In this document: positions 1 to 9,764 of the stretch, one piece after another
Layout: each line of letters starts with the position of its first letter
Position numbering within the stretch: the first letter of the stretch is position 1
From: Coenobita brevimanus
Lineage: Eukaryota; Arthropoda; Malacostraca; Decapoda; Coenobitidae
Length of the DNA: 64,000 bases
Assembly: GCA_032717465.1 (NCBI GenBank)
Contig: JAVRFU010000132.1
Location: 336,001 to 400,000 of the forward strand
Direction of reading: 5' to 3'
Program-made: the position numbers and the translations under genes
Notes under the pieces: generated by a model
The model's database searches: none
What the model saw: only the letters and a program-made list of their open reading frames with translations
Told to the model about the DNA's origin: nothing

Positions 1-249
1 TTAAACATGAAATTAAGTGTCTTAGGGGTCCCACCCAAAAATCCGAAAAATCTGATAATCCGAATGATTCTCGGTCCACTGCCATTGGGATTGATGGACT
101 TTTATTGTACAGCTTATTAATTTTAGACATCTCAAACTTTAATAATTATTTTGGGTATCAGTGTCCCCATCCTGCACAGTAATTTATCATGTATGCCATC
201 TCTGTACTGACCCTTTTCCTAGTCTGAAGTGCTGCTTTATACCTGGTAC

Positions 250-690
250 TCATTTTGTCTTAACTTGGCCCAGAGTTTTGTAATTTCTAGCTCAGTGGCT
301 GAAAAAGACAATGCCCTGTACTCTGGCTGTATATTCTCTTCATAGCACCTCTTCTTGACTACTATTTTTTTTTTTACTATAACCTGACATAAAATTGCCA
401 TCTCTCTATTGTAAATGCTGAGTTGTAACAACAGATTAGCACTAGAATATAATGCTAGTAAAAAAAAAAAAAATCCTGTTGAGGGAATATAGAGCCATAG
501 CATTGCCTTTTTCTGTCACTGGACTATGTGAAATAAGTGGCAACAGGAAAAAAATTCTGGACCTTGTTAATGTAATAGAAGCATAGGATAACCTTCTAGT
601 GTTTATCTTTTGCAACACCTCAGCATTCAAGATGAAGAGCTGACAGTTTTAGGCCAAGCAGAAGCAAGAGTAATAAAAGGCACTCTTCCC
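250..690 (+). repeat. TA-type MITE, interrupted by a second copy
   Basis: The left half (about 255-375) has the family's left end (AACTTGGCCCAGA) and the CTCAGTGGC-GAAAAAGACAATG core. The right half (about 596-680) resumes with the CTCAGCATTCAAGATG and TTTTAGGCCAAG part. The two halves fit one element split by the reverse-oriented copy at 376-582. The right end lies just before the splice acceptor at 695-696. Confidence 0.7.
376..582 (-). repeat. TA-type MITE nested inside another copy
   Basis: Read on the minus strand this has the family order: a decayed left end, CACTTATTTCACATAG, the CAGTGACAGAAAAAGGCAATG core, the TTGTTACAACTCAGCATTT motif, and GGCAATTTTATGTCAGG at the right end. It sits within the split + strand copy at 250-690, so it inserted later. 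Confidence 0.7.
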
Positions 691-696
691 CTGCAG

Positions 697-851
697 GAGG
701 TCTAGATGATGCTGTGGAAAAGACACTACAACAAGCAAAACTGCAAGAGGTGCCGGTTGTATTTGCACTGTCGCTGAAGAAACTGGGAGGCCTTACCCAC
801 ATCAAGCAAAACATTTCCTGTGTTGGCATCATTAATTATCAGGGAGCTCAG
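697..851 (+). CDS. SECISBP2-like: SECIS-binding protein 2-like, penultimate coding exon (part of L7Ae RNA-binding domain)
   Basis: SBP2 binds the SECIS element in selenoprotein mRNA 3' UTRs and helps recode UGA as selenocysteine. The exon follows a strong acceptor (CTTCCCCTGCAG, AG at 695-696), begins in phase 1 and codes 51 codons to a GT donor at 852-853 (CTCAG|GTGCAG). Visible landmarks are GGLDD, then VPVVFALSLKKLG, then SCVGIINYQGAQ. These match, in order, the SBP2/SBP2L L7Ae segment known from animals (GGLDD, PFVFALNRKALG, VSVVGIFSYDGAQ). Upstream exons lie outside the window. Several positions differ from vertebrate proteins, as expected for an arthropod ortholog; whether it is SBP2 or SBP2L cannot be told here. 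A processed pseudogene is unlikely because the exon is bounded by splice sites. Confidence 0.82.
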
Positions 852-1159
852 GTGCAGTCACTTATGTTTGAATTCATGTGATGTTTGTGCTGGTTTTGTT
901 GGTTATTTTGTGGAAGTAGTGTGTGGTGAGTAAGGATGGAAGCAGTATGATGAGTAAGGATGGAGGCTGTGTGATGAGTAGTATGGAAGCAATGTGATGA
1001 GTAACGATGGAAGCAGTTTGATGAGTAAGGATGGAAGTTTAATAGAGTGCAGGAAAAAAAAAATGGTACAATGAGATACTGACCAAAGTTAAAAAAAAAA
1101 AAAAAAATCCCCTAGGCTCAGTAGGTTAAGGCAAGGATAATTTTTTTTTTTTTTTTTTT

Positions 1160-1376
1160 TTTAATGGTAACGACCTAAAATTGCCATCTTGTCATTGTGA
1201 CTGCTAGGCTGTAACAGTAGATGAACACTAGAATATGGTACTTGTTGCAAAGAAGTGTGTGGAAAGTACAGTACTGTGTGTTGAGCTGTAGCATTGTCTT
1301 TTTCTGCCATTCAGCCACCTGTAGTAATCTGCAAAAGGACAAACATCTGGGCCAGGCTGAGGTATAAAAGGTATTG
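1160..1376 (-). repeat. TA-type MITE (intronic)
   Basis: On the minus strand the order is the family's: CTGGGCCAGATG-like end, CTTTTGCAGATTAC, CAGAAAAAGACAATG, and ACCTAAAATTGCC at the inner right end. Long A and T runs precede it. Confidence 0.65.
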
Positions 1377-1394
1377 CTCCATGTCTGCAGGTAG

Positions 1395-1700
1395 CATTAT
1401 GTAAGCAGGTGGTGAATCAGTAGAGAGGTGATCCACTATCCCAATGGACACAGATTTGAATCCCGGCTGGGGCATGGAATGGTTTAAGGGATTTGAATTT
1501 GACATGCCATAAAAACACCCCCACTAATACCATTACACCAGTCCTGTATGAGACACCCCTAGTATGTATTCAGTATGGGTGGCGGGTGTTAGTGCTGAAG
1601 TGGTGACATGTGGAGGTCTATGGTTTGTAGAACTGCTGGGCCTCAGGGAAAGGACTGTTAAGCATATGTCCAGAGTCAGATACATTAAAGGAAAAAAGTA
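1395..1700 (+). repeat. SINE-like repeat with tRNA B-box-like motif
   Basis: GATTTGAATCCCGG at about 1452 resembles the RNA polymerase III B box. The following body (from CACCAGTCCTGTATG to CTGGGCCTCAGG, then GTCAGA and an A-rich end) recurs at 63805-63985 near the right edge. A clear A box was not identified, so a tRNA origin is tentative. Confidence 0.45.
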
Positions 1701-1757
1701 TGAAGTAAAATGACGGTTTTGCATTTAAGCCATAATTGTCAGAGTAACATTTCACTA

Positions 1758-1967
1758 TAGTCCTTTTGCCTTAACTTGGCCCAGGTTTTGATCCTTTTGC
1801 TGCCTATTTCACGTATCTCAGTGGCAGAATGAGACAGTACTTTGGCTCAACATGATTTCCATAGTACTTCATTTCTAGCATTATATTCTAGTGCTATTCT
1901 CATGTTACAACTCAGCAGTGAAGGTGGAGAGATGTCAGTTTTATACCAAGTTACAGTAGAAAGGGTA
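1758..1967 (+). repeat. TA-type MITE (intronic)
   Basis: TA, then a left end ending CTTAACTTGGCCCAGG, and a right end ACCAAGTTACAGTAGAAAGGG followed by TA. The ends are imperfect inverted repeats flanked by TA, the Tc1/mariner-type signature. Confidence 0.75.
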
Positions 1968-2208
1968 AAGTAGGGTGATGATGATGATGATGATGATGAT
2001 GATGGTGGTGGTGATACAATTCTTAGATCCTACCTCAACCTTGCTGTATGTGGGAATAAGGGTCTGGATGGTGATGATGATGTTGATGATAATGATGATT
2101 ATGATGATTATTATTATTGTTATGACAATGATGATAGTGATGACAGCAATATGAGATTGATAATGCTGTAGTGGCTGATGATGATGATTTGGATTGGCTT
2201 ACTTTCTG

Positions 2209-2550
2209 GACTCCTTCCACAAGTTGATGGCTCTGATACCAGCTGCAAAGGAGAAGTACCAGGCTTTGGTCAGGAGTCGCCAGCAGGCCATCCTTCCCCT
2301 ATCCACACCTCCTCTCCCTGCTCCTTCCCCTTCGTCACTTCCTGACCTCACCCCTTCCCCCTCCTTGTCACCTTCCCCATCCTCCACACCCCCTCACATC
2401 ACCCCTCCTGCTTCCTCACTCCCTGAACCCACCCTTTCCCCCTCCACCACACTGCCTCACCCCTATCCTCCTCCCTCCTCCATCCCTCCCACCACCACTA
2501 ACTCAACACACATCATTCCTATATCCTCTACAAAGGAATCCACTAATTGA
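2209..2550 (+). CDS. SECISBP2-like: SECIS-binding protein 2-like, last coding exon with proline-rich tail
   Basis: The exon codes DSFHKLMALIPAAKEKYQAL and then RSRQQ. This matches the segment after GAQ in animal SBP2 (DQFHKMVELT-AARQAYK), so it continues the exon at 697-851 in frame. About 80 residues rich in P, S and T follow (blocks such as PSPSLSPSPSS) to a TGA at 2548-2550. The tail is low complexity and not part of the conserved fold. The expected start at GAC (2209) is preceded by TTTCTG, not AG, so the splice site is noncanonical, mutated or misassembled. The next AG (CCACAAG, about 2223) would drop DSFHK but stay in frame. An upstream GTAG would run into in-frame TGA codons. Confidence 0.75.
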   Translation, partial: DSFHKLMALIPAAKEKYQALVRSRQQAILPLSTPPLPAPSPSSLPDLTPSPSLSPSPSSTPPHITPPASSLPEPTLSPSTTLPHPYPPPSSIPPTTTNSTHIIPISSTKESTN

Positions 2551-3287
2551 TATTCGAGTTCAGTTTATATTTGTGCACTGTTTTCTCTATTGTAAGGTTT
2601 GCTTGTGATTGTTTGTAAAGCATGGGAGTGTTGAAATGCAGTCCATCCAAATATAAATTGCTGTATATAATCTTTGTACTCTAACTTGGTCCAGATTTTC
2701 ATTCTTTTGCAGCTTATTTTACATAGCTCAGTGGCAGAAAAAGACAATACTTCAGCTCTTCATCCTTTCCATGTAGCATTTCTTCATGACTAGCATCATA
2801 TTCTAATGCTAATGTATTGTAAATCAGCATTCATGATGGAGAGATGGCAATTTTATGCCAGGTTAGTGTAAAAAGAGTATAATGACGGGTGATGGAGTTA
2901 GAGTGATGTACTAATTAGAAGCAGTTGTAACCTCAGGATTATCTGACTGTGAACCCAGTGGACTGCAGGCTGAAGTTGCCACTCTCCTGCAGCCCATCAT
3001 CCTCCATTTGAGGGGTAGGGAGGGCATTGAGGATGTTTGTATAACCAGGTAGCTTCACCACCTAGTTACATCAGTGCCACCACATGAAGGCATCCCTTTT
3101 CAGGATGAAAATGTTGTAATGCCGTCAATCCAAATATGAATGATAATTACGGATGTTAGGGTTCGAATGAAGGACTGTGGGGCAGGTGTGGAAGGGTTTA
3201 AGTCATGGCTGAGTGTAATTTGTACTGGATTATTGGTTGTTATTCAGACCTCCCACCAAATGGTGCTTTCCAAGGAGGAAAATTACT
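2551..3287 (+). other. Region after the SECISBP2-like stop codon; MITE and short repeats
   Basis: This probably includes the 3' UTR. A forward MITE occupies about 2667-2879. A short repeat at about 2975-3080 (ATCAGTGCCACCACATGAAGG) recurs near 54800. No convincing AATAAA followed by a cleavage context was seen, and no further exon. Confidence 0.4.
2667..2879 (+). repeat. TA-type MITE
   Basis: TA, then ATCTTTGTACTCTAACTTGG at the left; GGTTAGTGTAAAAAGAG then TA at the right. The two ends are inverted repeats of about 20 bp with mismatches. Confidence 0.8.
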
Positions 3288-3501
3288 ATACTCTTTTGAC
3301 TTTAACTTGGCCCAGATTATTGTCCTTTTGCTGTTTATTTCACATAGTGCGTTGATAGAAAAAGACAACAGTATGGCTCCACCTCCTTTACCAAGCACTT
3401 TTCATACTGGCGCCCTATTTTAGTGTTAGTCTTATGTTACAACTAAGCATTCAAGAAGGAGAGATGGCAATTTTAGGCCAAGTTAGAGTAAAAAGAAAAT
3501 A
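3288..3501 (+). repeat. TA-type MITE, well preserved
   Basis: TA, then CTCTTTTGACTTTAACTTGG at the left; CCAAGTTAGAGTAAAAAGAA and TA at the right. This is one of the clearest copies, about 210 bp, with no coding capacity. Confidence 0.85.
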
Positions 3502-3940
3502 AGCTAAAAGGGGAAATCTTTTAAACCCCTGAATTATAAGTCATGTGTTGTTTTATTTATTTATTTACTTACTGCATGAAAAATATAATGGAAAATTGGC
3601 TGTTTGGGTTTGGTAATGTGTACTGTATTGTAAATGAGTTTTTATTCCTGTAGAGCAGTAATGCCGCTCAGGGATGAGTGAGGCTGGTCACTCTCATCTT
3701 AAATGTCAGGACCAACTTGCCTAGCCCCAGGATCCTACACTTCTCATGGGGCAAAGTAGGACTGGATGATGAATGAATGAATGAGAACAGTAATGATTGG
3801 ATGAGAATGAATGAATGAATGAAAGAACAGTAATGAGAAGTTGCACAGTCTGTTGCATAACACAAGCACAGTGGCTGCCCTGGATGCTGGTACTTTCAGC
3901 TGGATGTGGGTCTTCCAGTCTGCCTGCACGTTTTTCGTTA
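3502..3940. other. No gene seen; GAAT/ATGA simple repeats
   Basis: A (GAAT)n-type run lies at about 3768-3830. Nothing else is recognisable. Confidence 0.4.
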
Positions 3941-3944
3941 AAGT

Positions 3945-4728
3945 GTGTGTATGTGTGTGTGTGTTCTTACCTGATTGTATATTTACAGGAATGAGTCAGG
4001 CTCGTACTGTCTTGTGTTTTAAACCATTTTCATCATACATATCCCTAAATTTGTGAATAGTTTTGGCACATGCTATTTCATTCAGTAGTGCATTCCATTG
4101 ATCAATTACCCTATTTGGGAAACTAAATTTCCTTGTGTCTTTATCACTTCTCTTTTTACATACGTGTAGCTTTTTGCAGTGTCCTCTTTGCTGATGCTTC
4201 CCCATAGGTTATATATTCATATATATCTATTTTCTATCCCTGAGATGCATTTATATAGCATAATCATGTCTCCTCTTTTCCGTCTCTCCTGTAGTGTTGG
4301 TAGATTCAGTTTTTCTAGTCTTTCTTCGTAGCTTAGGTCCCTTAAGCTTGGTACCCATCTTGTAGTTGCCCTTTTTACTTTTCCAGTCTTATCTATGTGT
4401 TTTTTGAGATGAGGATTCCAGACTACTAATGCATACTCCAGGGTTGATCTGATGAATGATATTATCTTTCTCAGTGTGTCTTCATTTATATATGTGAATG
4501 CTGTTCTCATATTAGTAAGCAGTGTATACATGTTATGTAGCTTCTCATTGATGTGATCATCTGGAGATAGTTTGTTACTGATAATCACTCCTAGGTCCTT
4601 CTCCCTTTCTGATATGTGTAGGGTTGACCTTCCTAACTTATAATCCCAATCTAATCTTTTCTCAGTTTTGCCACACTTAATTACATGACACTTGTCCACA
4701 TTAAATTCCATTTGCCAATTATTGCTCC
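3945..4728 (-). mobile_element. CR1/L2-like non-LTR retrotransposon, 3' end with (AC)n tail (copy I)
   Basis: The minus strand codes the end of a reverse transcriptase ORF, from WQMEFNVDKCHVIKCGK through the REKDLGVII, STLEYA-VVWNPHLKKHIDK and RRKRGDMIMLYKCISG motifs. A shift of frame near 4210-4230 follows, then RGHCKKL, KFSFPNRVIDQWNALLNEI and the C-terminus. This layout is typical of CR1/L2-type C-termini. The 3' end (TACAATCAGGTAAGAAC) runs straight into (AC)n at 3945-3968. The element is 5' truncated and dead. Two related copies lie at 35187-36892. Confidence 0.85.
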
Positions 4729-4937
4729 ACTGTGTGTGTGTGGGGGGGGGGAGAAGAAACCAGAGGCCAGTGACTCTCTATGTTGTAGGAATGGCTCTGT
4801 TCCATTGGCTGAAATCTATGTTGTATTAACTCAGAATTTTCCACCCACAGAAGTTCAGGCCTCTAGATCTGCAGCCCAAGAAGACCCGTGCCATCTGATG
4901 CAGCCTGACAGCGGCAGATGAAGCGCCTCACACCTAA

Positions 4938-4939
4938 GA

Positions 4940-4970
<31 letters not shown>

Positions 4971-5335
4971 TGCCAGACCCCATAATCCCGTAAGGGGTGG
5001 CCATTTGACTTTGAGTTATTTGTTTTACAGGGAGGGGCACTAACCCTCCACCAACTCACTCACTGACACATAGGGAGCATGTATGGTTTGGTTATATGGT
5101 TACCACCCAGCATTGTAAATGGTTTCTTGGCTTACAGGAAACCATTTATCTTGTCACTCAATGTAAAACCACCTGTAAAGGAAAGAAAAGCAATAAGAAA
5201 TGACACGAAAGATGGGAGAAATAGGAAGAGAAGAGGGCAGGCACAGAAAAAGAATAATACAGGCTAAGGAAGAAGTAGGCAGCGCTACATCAAGTGTGTG
5301 GATGATGGTCGTCACCACCCACCACACACCTAAGA
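4938..5335. repeat. (ATCT)n-linked dispersed repeat with internal hairpin
   Basis: (ATCT)n at about 4941-4970 is followed by GCCAGACCCCATAATCCCGT, the reverse complement of the 3' end of the GATA-tailed repeats. AAATGGTTTC and GAAACCATTT at about 5117-5149 form a hairpin. The same arrangement, inverted, lies at 55545-55752. The part at 5165-5330 (GGAGAAATAGGAAGAGAA to the CTACATCAAGTG motif) recurs at about 54100-54235. Confidence 0.6.
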
Positions 5336-5935
5336 TATCAAAGAGGTGAATTTCCTACCCTGAAGGTATGCCATCAAGGCATAAATAAATGTCGGAATGT
5401 TTAATTTTTAACCCCCATTAAACTGTTTTTAATTCCCCCTTAAGAGCTAGATAACTGCAACTGTGTGAGAATGTTAGATGTCTGAGCAGTTGTGTGAGAA
5501 TGTCAGTTGACTGCAGTTGTGTAAGAATGGTGGGGAATGTTTAATTATGTGTGTCTCTTGTAATTTTTTATCCCACAGTGAAAAATAAATTGTCCAACAC
5601 ATGAATCATGTTTTACAGTCATACCGCAAGCGGCTTTTGCAGACTTAACACATCTCTGTGATTCATTCTCATTGCATCTCAGCATCCTTTTGTATGTACC
5701 TAATAATGAATACAGTGATGTAGGAGAATACTGAGTAGCAAAAAGGAAGCTAAGTCACTAACAAAAAGGAGCTACAGTTCCTACCATACAACTTTTAATG
5801 TGGCCTCATGTAGGTTGTGCCATCCACTCATGTGATAGTTTTTTTTGCTATTTACATCTTATGCTTGTAGATTAGTCACTTACAGGAGCAGCCTAGCATG
5901 GACTAACCTACCTTAAGTTTTCCCTTCATATGCTT
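5336..5935. other. No feature recognised
   Basis: AT-rich sequence with a small direct repeat of TGCAGTTGTGTGAGAATG (about 5456-5530). No exon or element could be supported. Confidence 0.4.
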
Positions 5936-5939
5936 TTTG

Positions 5940-6240
5940 TTTTTCCAATTTCTTGCAGTTATCCTTTCATGTTTTTTGTTTATGTTTTGTTCAGCCAGTC
6001 TTCTGCAGTTACACTTGTATGTTCGTGGTTACGTTCTTTGTTCTTGCAGGTTTTTGTAGCTACACTTTCATGTTCTTGATGTGCTGTGTTTCTGTCAGTG
6101 CCATATTCTGTGTCTATGTGCATTTTTCTGCCTACCTTATACTGTTCTGTATGTGCTGTGTTTTGCCAGTTTATGTGCTTTTGTCTGCCAGCCTTCTTCA
6201 GTTATCCTCAGCTATGTTCTTCTCTTGAGTCATTGCTTAG
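5940..6240. repeat. Degenerate tandem repeat, unit about 55-60 bp
   Basis: Motifs such as TTGCAGTTAT-CTTTCATGTT, CTGCAGTTACACTTGTATGTT and TGTAGCTACACTTTCATGTT recur at near-regular spacing. Cysteine- and phenylalanine-rich open frames here are by-products. Confidence 0.5.
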
Positions 6241-6306
6241 CCAGAGTTTTAAATCATGGCCTGTACTCTCATCAGTTAAGGCAGCTCCCTAACACCTCTT
6301 CCCAAG

Positions 6307-6860
6307 TACAGTAATACCTTGATATACGATACCCCTAGATGCAATACACCGGCTTAACGATGGGGGTAGAAATACCACCATACCCCGCCCGATGATGGCT
6401 AAACCCTGGTTTAATGATGGGTTTTGATTTTTTACCGACTTTGATGATATCGTAGACTAAAATTGTGCATTTAGGTTGATTTATAAACTGTTTTTTGACC
6501 TAGATTAATGTGCTTTGGCCATAGGTGGGGTGAACATTGTCATTTTGGGATACAGTTTACTAAGCTTGATGTTTTCCAGACATATTTGATGAATTTCAGA
6601 TTTTATATTATTGGTTTTAGTGAGTTATTTACAGGTGTTAGTTTTAGGTTAGTTTCCTTGACAGCTGTTAGGCCATTTAGATTGGCTTTAAACTTGTTTT
6701 GGGCTCATTTGGGTGGGTTTTGGGCTTGTTTTTTTTGGGGAAACTCAAGGCTGGTAAACAGTTCACATTGAAATACAGTACATGTTAAAAATCCCCCGAT
6801 ATATGATATCCTGCCTAACGATGGGGTTTTACCTAACCAATTAGATTGCTGAACTGGGGT
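6307..6860. mobile_element. pogo/Tigger-like DNA transposon remnants
   Basis: TA followed by CAGTAATACCTTGATATACG at about 6309 resembles the terminal repeat of pogo/Tigger transposons. A similar block (CCCGATATATGATATCCTGCC then TAACGATGGGG) occurs again at about 6795-6830 in the same orientation. No transposase frame is seen between them, so these are non-autonomous or decayed pieces. Confidence 0.4.
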
Positions 6861-6902
6861 ATGCCTGTAATTTATTTTCCTTATTACCCCTTGCTGTCCT
6901 TT

Positions 6903-6955
6903 TGTCATCATCATCATCATCCAAACCTCCTTTCCCACCTTAGGGCAGGATAAGG
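6903..6955 (-). repeat. (GAT)n-tailed element 3' end
   Basis: On the minus strand CCTAAGGTGGGAAAGGAGGT leads directly into (GAT)n. The same junction is found at about 18240-18310 and 55362-55420, so this is the 3' end of a retroelement with a (GAT)n tail. Confidence 0.5.
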
Positions 6956-6959
6956 ATCT

Positions 6960-7925
6960 GTTCTTTTGTACATTATTTAAATCACTCTAATCTCACCATA
7001 CTCTTCCTAAAAATCGTACAAAATCCTATTAACCAGCTGTATCCAAAAATAAATAGCTAAGGACTAGGAAGAGAATACAAGCCATGTGTACAGTACCATG
7101 GCTCACCTCAGTTTGGGGATTCTTACAGAAAAAGGATGGCATCATTTGAACTGAGTGTTTGATTACATCTTTCAGTATGTGGCTTCATATATTGTTTGTT
7201 TTCACTTTGCTCAGCTAGATATGAACTCAGGGGACTGGTGGGCAGCATCTCCTGAAAGGAGGATGGTGATCTGCTGCAGAGCGCTTGAAAATATGTTTCT
7301 GTAGACAAGAAAGCAGGGAAAGGATAATAGCTCAGGTAAATGAGAAAGCCTTCGTTGGTAGTGGGCAGTGGTGTTTAGCACAGGAGGCAGTCCAGCACCT
7401 GAGGCCTTGTGATGTGTTTTGCAGACCCCACACAGCTCTTATTTTTCTTTCTCTTACTGATGTATGAACGGTGGGAATTTGTGACCACATACAGGGTAAC
7501 ACTGATATGTACATATGCAGAAATAAACTGGTAAGGAAAGGTGCTTGGGTGTCTCCCTAACCAGTGGGAATATGACTTATTCTTTTACTTAGTCACACTT
7601 GTGTGGGAGCTGCCTAGCATTGGCCAACTGGTCTACTGTAATATATTACCTGTACAGGTATTTTTTTGATGGGTGATGGGAGGTTGGAAATACTACAAAA
7701 TAATATAAAGGTGGAACCAGCAAAGGATTGAGGTAAGTCAATGTGAAGGTAATTGGAGTGAGGTAAGTTGCCTAAAGAATATAATAATACTGATCCAAGA
7801 GTAGCCCCATACAGCAAGAGAACTGAACACTCCTTGAAAAGTACAACAAAAGAAGCTTTAAGGTATTGGAAACCCCATATAAATGAAGATCTGTCAAAAG
7901 CTGCCAAAATATAATTTAAAACCAG
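6960..7925. other. No gene supported
   Basis: Unremarkable AT-rich sequence. Short open frames at about 7285-7467 have no recognisable domain. Confidence 0.35.
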
Positions 7926-7929
7926 TAGA

Positions 7930-8460
7930 GAACATCCCAGTACTGGTAAGAGGAGGGAAGGAGACTGGTGAAAAGGAGGAGGAGGAGGAGGAGGTTGAGA
8001 GATGGGAGAAGGGGCAGAAAAGGAATTATGCATTAATGAAAAAAAATGAGAAGAGGAAATCATAGAAAGGAGGAGGAAAAATGGGAGGAGAAAGGCAGAA
8101 AAGGAATGCATTAATGAAAAATAAAAAAAGAGGAAAAGAAAATGAAGAAAGGAAAGATGGGAGTAGAAGGGGCAGAAAAAGAATGCATTAATGAAAAAAA
8201 AGAGGAAAGCAAAGAAAGATGGAAGGAGAAGAGGCGGGAAAGGAAAAGTCTTACAGAGGAGGAGAAAAGGAAGGAGAGGAGATGGGGGAAAAAAGGAATA
8301 CAAAAAGTTATGTGGAGAGGAAAATGAGACAGGGAGGAGGCAGAAAAGGAATACAAGAATTCTTATAAGAAGGAAAATGAAAGGAGGAAAGATGGGAGAA
8401 GAACAAGAAGAGATAGGAGGAGAAAAGGAAAGAAGAGGGCAGATATATATTAAAAAATAG
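7930..8460. repeat. Purine-rich degenerate tandem repeat, unit about 77 bp
   Basis: GCATTAATGAAAAA recurs at about 8030, 8108 and 8185 (spacing 78 and 77). It is embedded in GGGAGAAGGGGCAGAAAAGGA-type purine tracts that decay toward 8450. Serine/phenylalanine-rich or lysine/glutamate-rich open frames on the two strands are artefacts of composition. Confidence 0.65.
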
Positions 8461-8635
8461 TCTCATCTCACAAGGAAGGGAAAATATAAGTATTGAGAGT
8501 GAGGCTGGTATAACTTCCGTGCAGCCATGATTACTCAAATTTATACTAAGTGGAAAGGATGGGTGTAAAGTCATGGAGGAGAATTTTAATGTGTTAGTAA
8601 GTGGTTGAACGGATTCAACAAGTATATTAGTGTTG

Positions 8636-8663
8636 TGAGAGAGAGAGAGAGAGAGAGAGAGAG
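8636..8663 (+). repeat. (GA)n microsatellite
   Basis: Uninterrupted GA run. Confidence 0.9.
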
Positions 8664-9125
8664 CTTTCTTTCACTGCGATTCAAGTGGGCATTCTCGTTC
8701 ATCCAGCCAGGCCATATCTTAGGCCTGTTTTGGCTGCTGCTTCATTTATCCTCCTCCCTTTCCCTCCTGATATGGCTCCGGGGATGAAAGAGGAGTGGAG
8801 GTGCGAGGGAGGCTTGAGAGAGATGGAAGGAGGAAGCGAAATAGGAGGGTCAAGATAGGAAGGAACTTATAAGAATCTGATTGCTGCTTCCTATGCCTTT
8901 CTCTCTATCTCTTGGGAAATGACTGGAGAAATGAAAGGAGTGGAGGGGTAATGAAGGTAAAATACCCGCCGCCGCAGGACCACTCACCCTGCCACCCCCC
9001 ACCCCACCACCAAGCCACCACCACACCACCACCCCAGGAGGACATCACGGCGGGGTTAGTGACCCAGGACAAGAGGGTCACCAGGACACCCCTGTCCAGA
9101 GTCCCTCTTCCCCACAACTGTCACA
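8664..9125. other. No gene; purine-rich then CCACCA-rich
   Basis: A CCACC-type simple tract lies at about 8990-9035 beside rising GC content. No exon was recognised. Confidence 0.4.
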
Positions 9126-9129
9126 GCAC

Positions 9130-9764
9130 CAGGTGAGTGGGAAGAGGCAACGACCCTGCAGGCGGGGCAGCCTTCACCAGGTTCGGGGTGGGACTGATCC
9201 AGTGTCAGTCCCAGGCAACACCGCGATACGGCCACCGTATGTACCGGGGAAGGAGCGGTCACTGTTCGTCTTTCAGTTGTTCCCCCTGTGACACCGCCAT
9301 CAAGGCCACCGTACGTGAAGGGGGAGGGAGTGGCCACCGTACACCCCTCAGTCACAGCCACCTCTGGGGACGGCCTCAGGGCGTTAGTTATTGAATGCAC
9401 CCCGACTGGCAGAGAGAGGAATAGTGGAACCGCGTTCACGGCCAACGTACGTGACGGGGAGGGAGTGGCCACCGTACGCCCCTCATCCACTATTGCCTCT
9501 TACTACAGGAGTAACACCTCAGTTACTTCCCGAAGGGCAGGCAGGCCCACGGCTACGGCCTTTGTACTTACCAGGGTAAGTAGACCCTCGGCTGTGGTCT
9601 CTGTACGTACCGGAGAGGGCGCTGCCCCTGTGCACCCCTCTCCTGCCTTTTCCTCCTACGGGAGTAACACCGTGTTCATGGCCACCATACGTGACGGGGA
9701 AGGAGCGGCCACCGTACGCCCTTCAGTTACTTCCCGGCAGGTAGGCAGGCACACGGCTACGGCT
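9130..9764 (+). repeat. GC-rich complex tandem repeat with open frame
   Basis: Blocks with GTACGTGACGGGGAGGGAG and GCCACCGTACG-CCCTC recur at about 9236, 9310, 9447, 9602 and 9687, with variable spacing. A frame from about 9288 to the poly-T carries repeated R-D/T-GEG-V/A-A-T/P-V-H/R-PS motifs. It is interrupted at 9764 by a CSD retroposon, beyond which ACGGCTACGGC resumes at 11225. It could be a decayed repetitive coding exon or a minisatellite. Base composition is much more GC-rich than the surroundings. Confidence 0.5.

Larger units (their letters stand above)
852..2208 (+). other. Intron of the SECISBP2-like gene, filled with repeats
   Basis: This intron is about 1.36 kb. It holds short tandem GATGAGTAAGGATGGA repeats (about 925-1035), A/T runs, a reverse MITE (1160-1376), a SINE-like unit (1395-1700), a forward MITE (1758-1967) and GAT/GGT-type trinucleotide runs (1977-2190). 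The donor is GTGCAG. No canonical AG is seen at the homologous acceptor position (see the next exon). Confidence 0.6.

Noticed and set aside
1445..1470. A true tRNA gene at the B-box-like motif (also near 13572 and 31365)
   Set aside because: No cloverleaf or A box at the right spacing could be drawn.
3945..4728. Retrovirus-like or viral polymerase origin for the reverse transcriptase fragments
   Set aside because: The motifs and order are those of non-LTR retrotransposons; no LTRs, protease or integrase are seen.
7614..8574. Minus-strand frame of about 229 codons rich in F, S, L and P
   Set aside because: It spans a purine-rich tandem repeat read on the other strand and has no domain or splice context.
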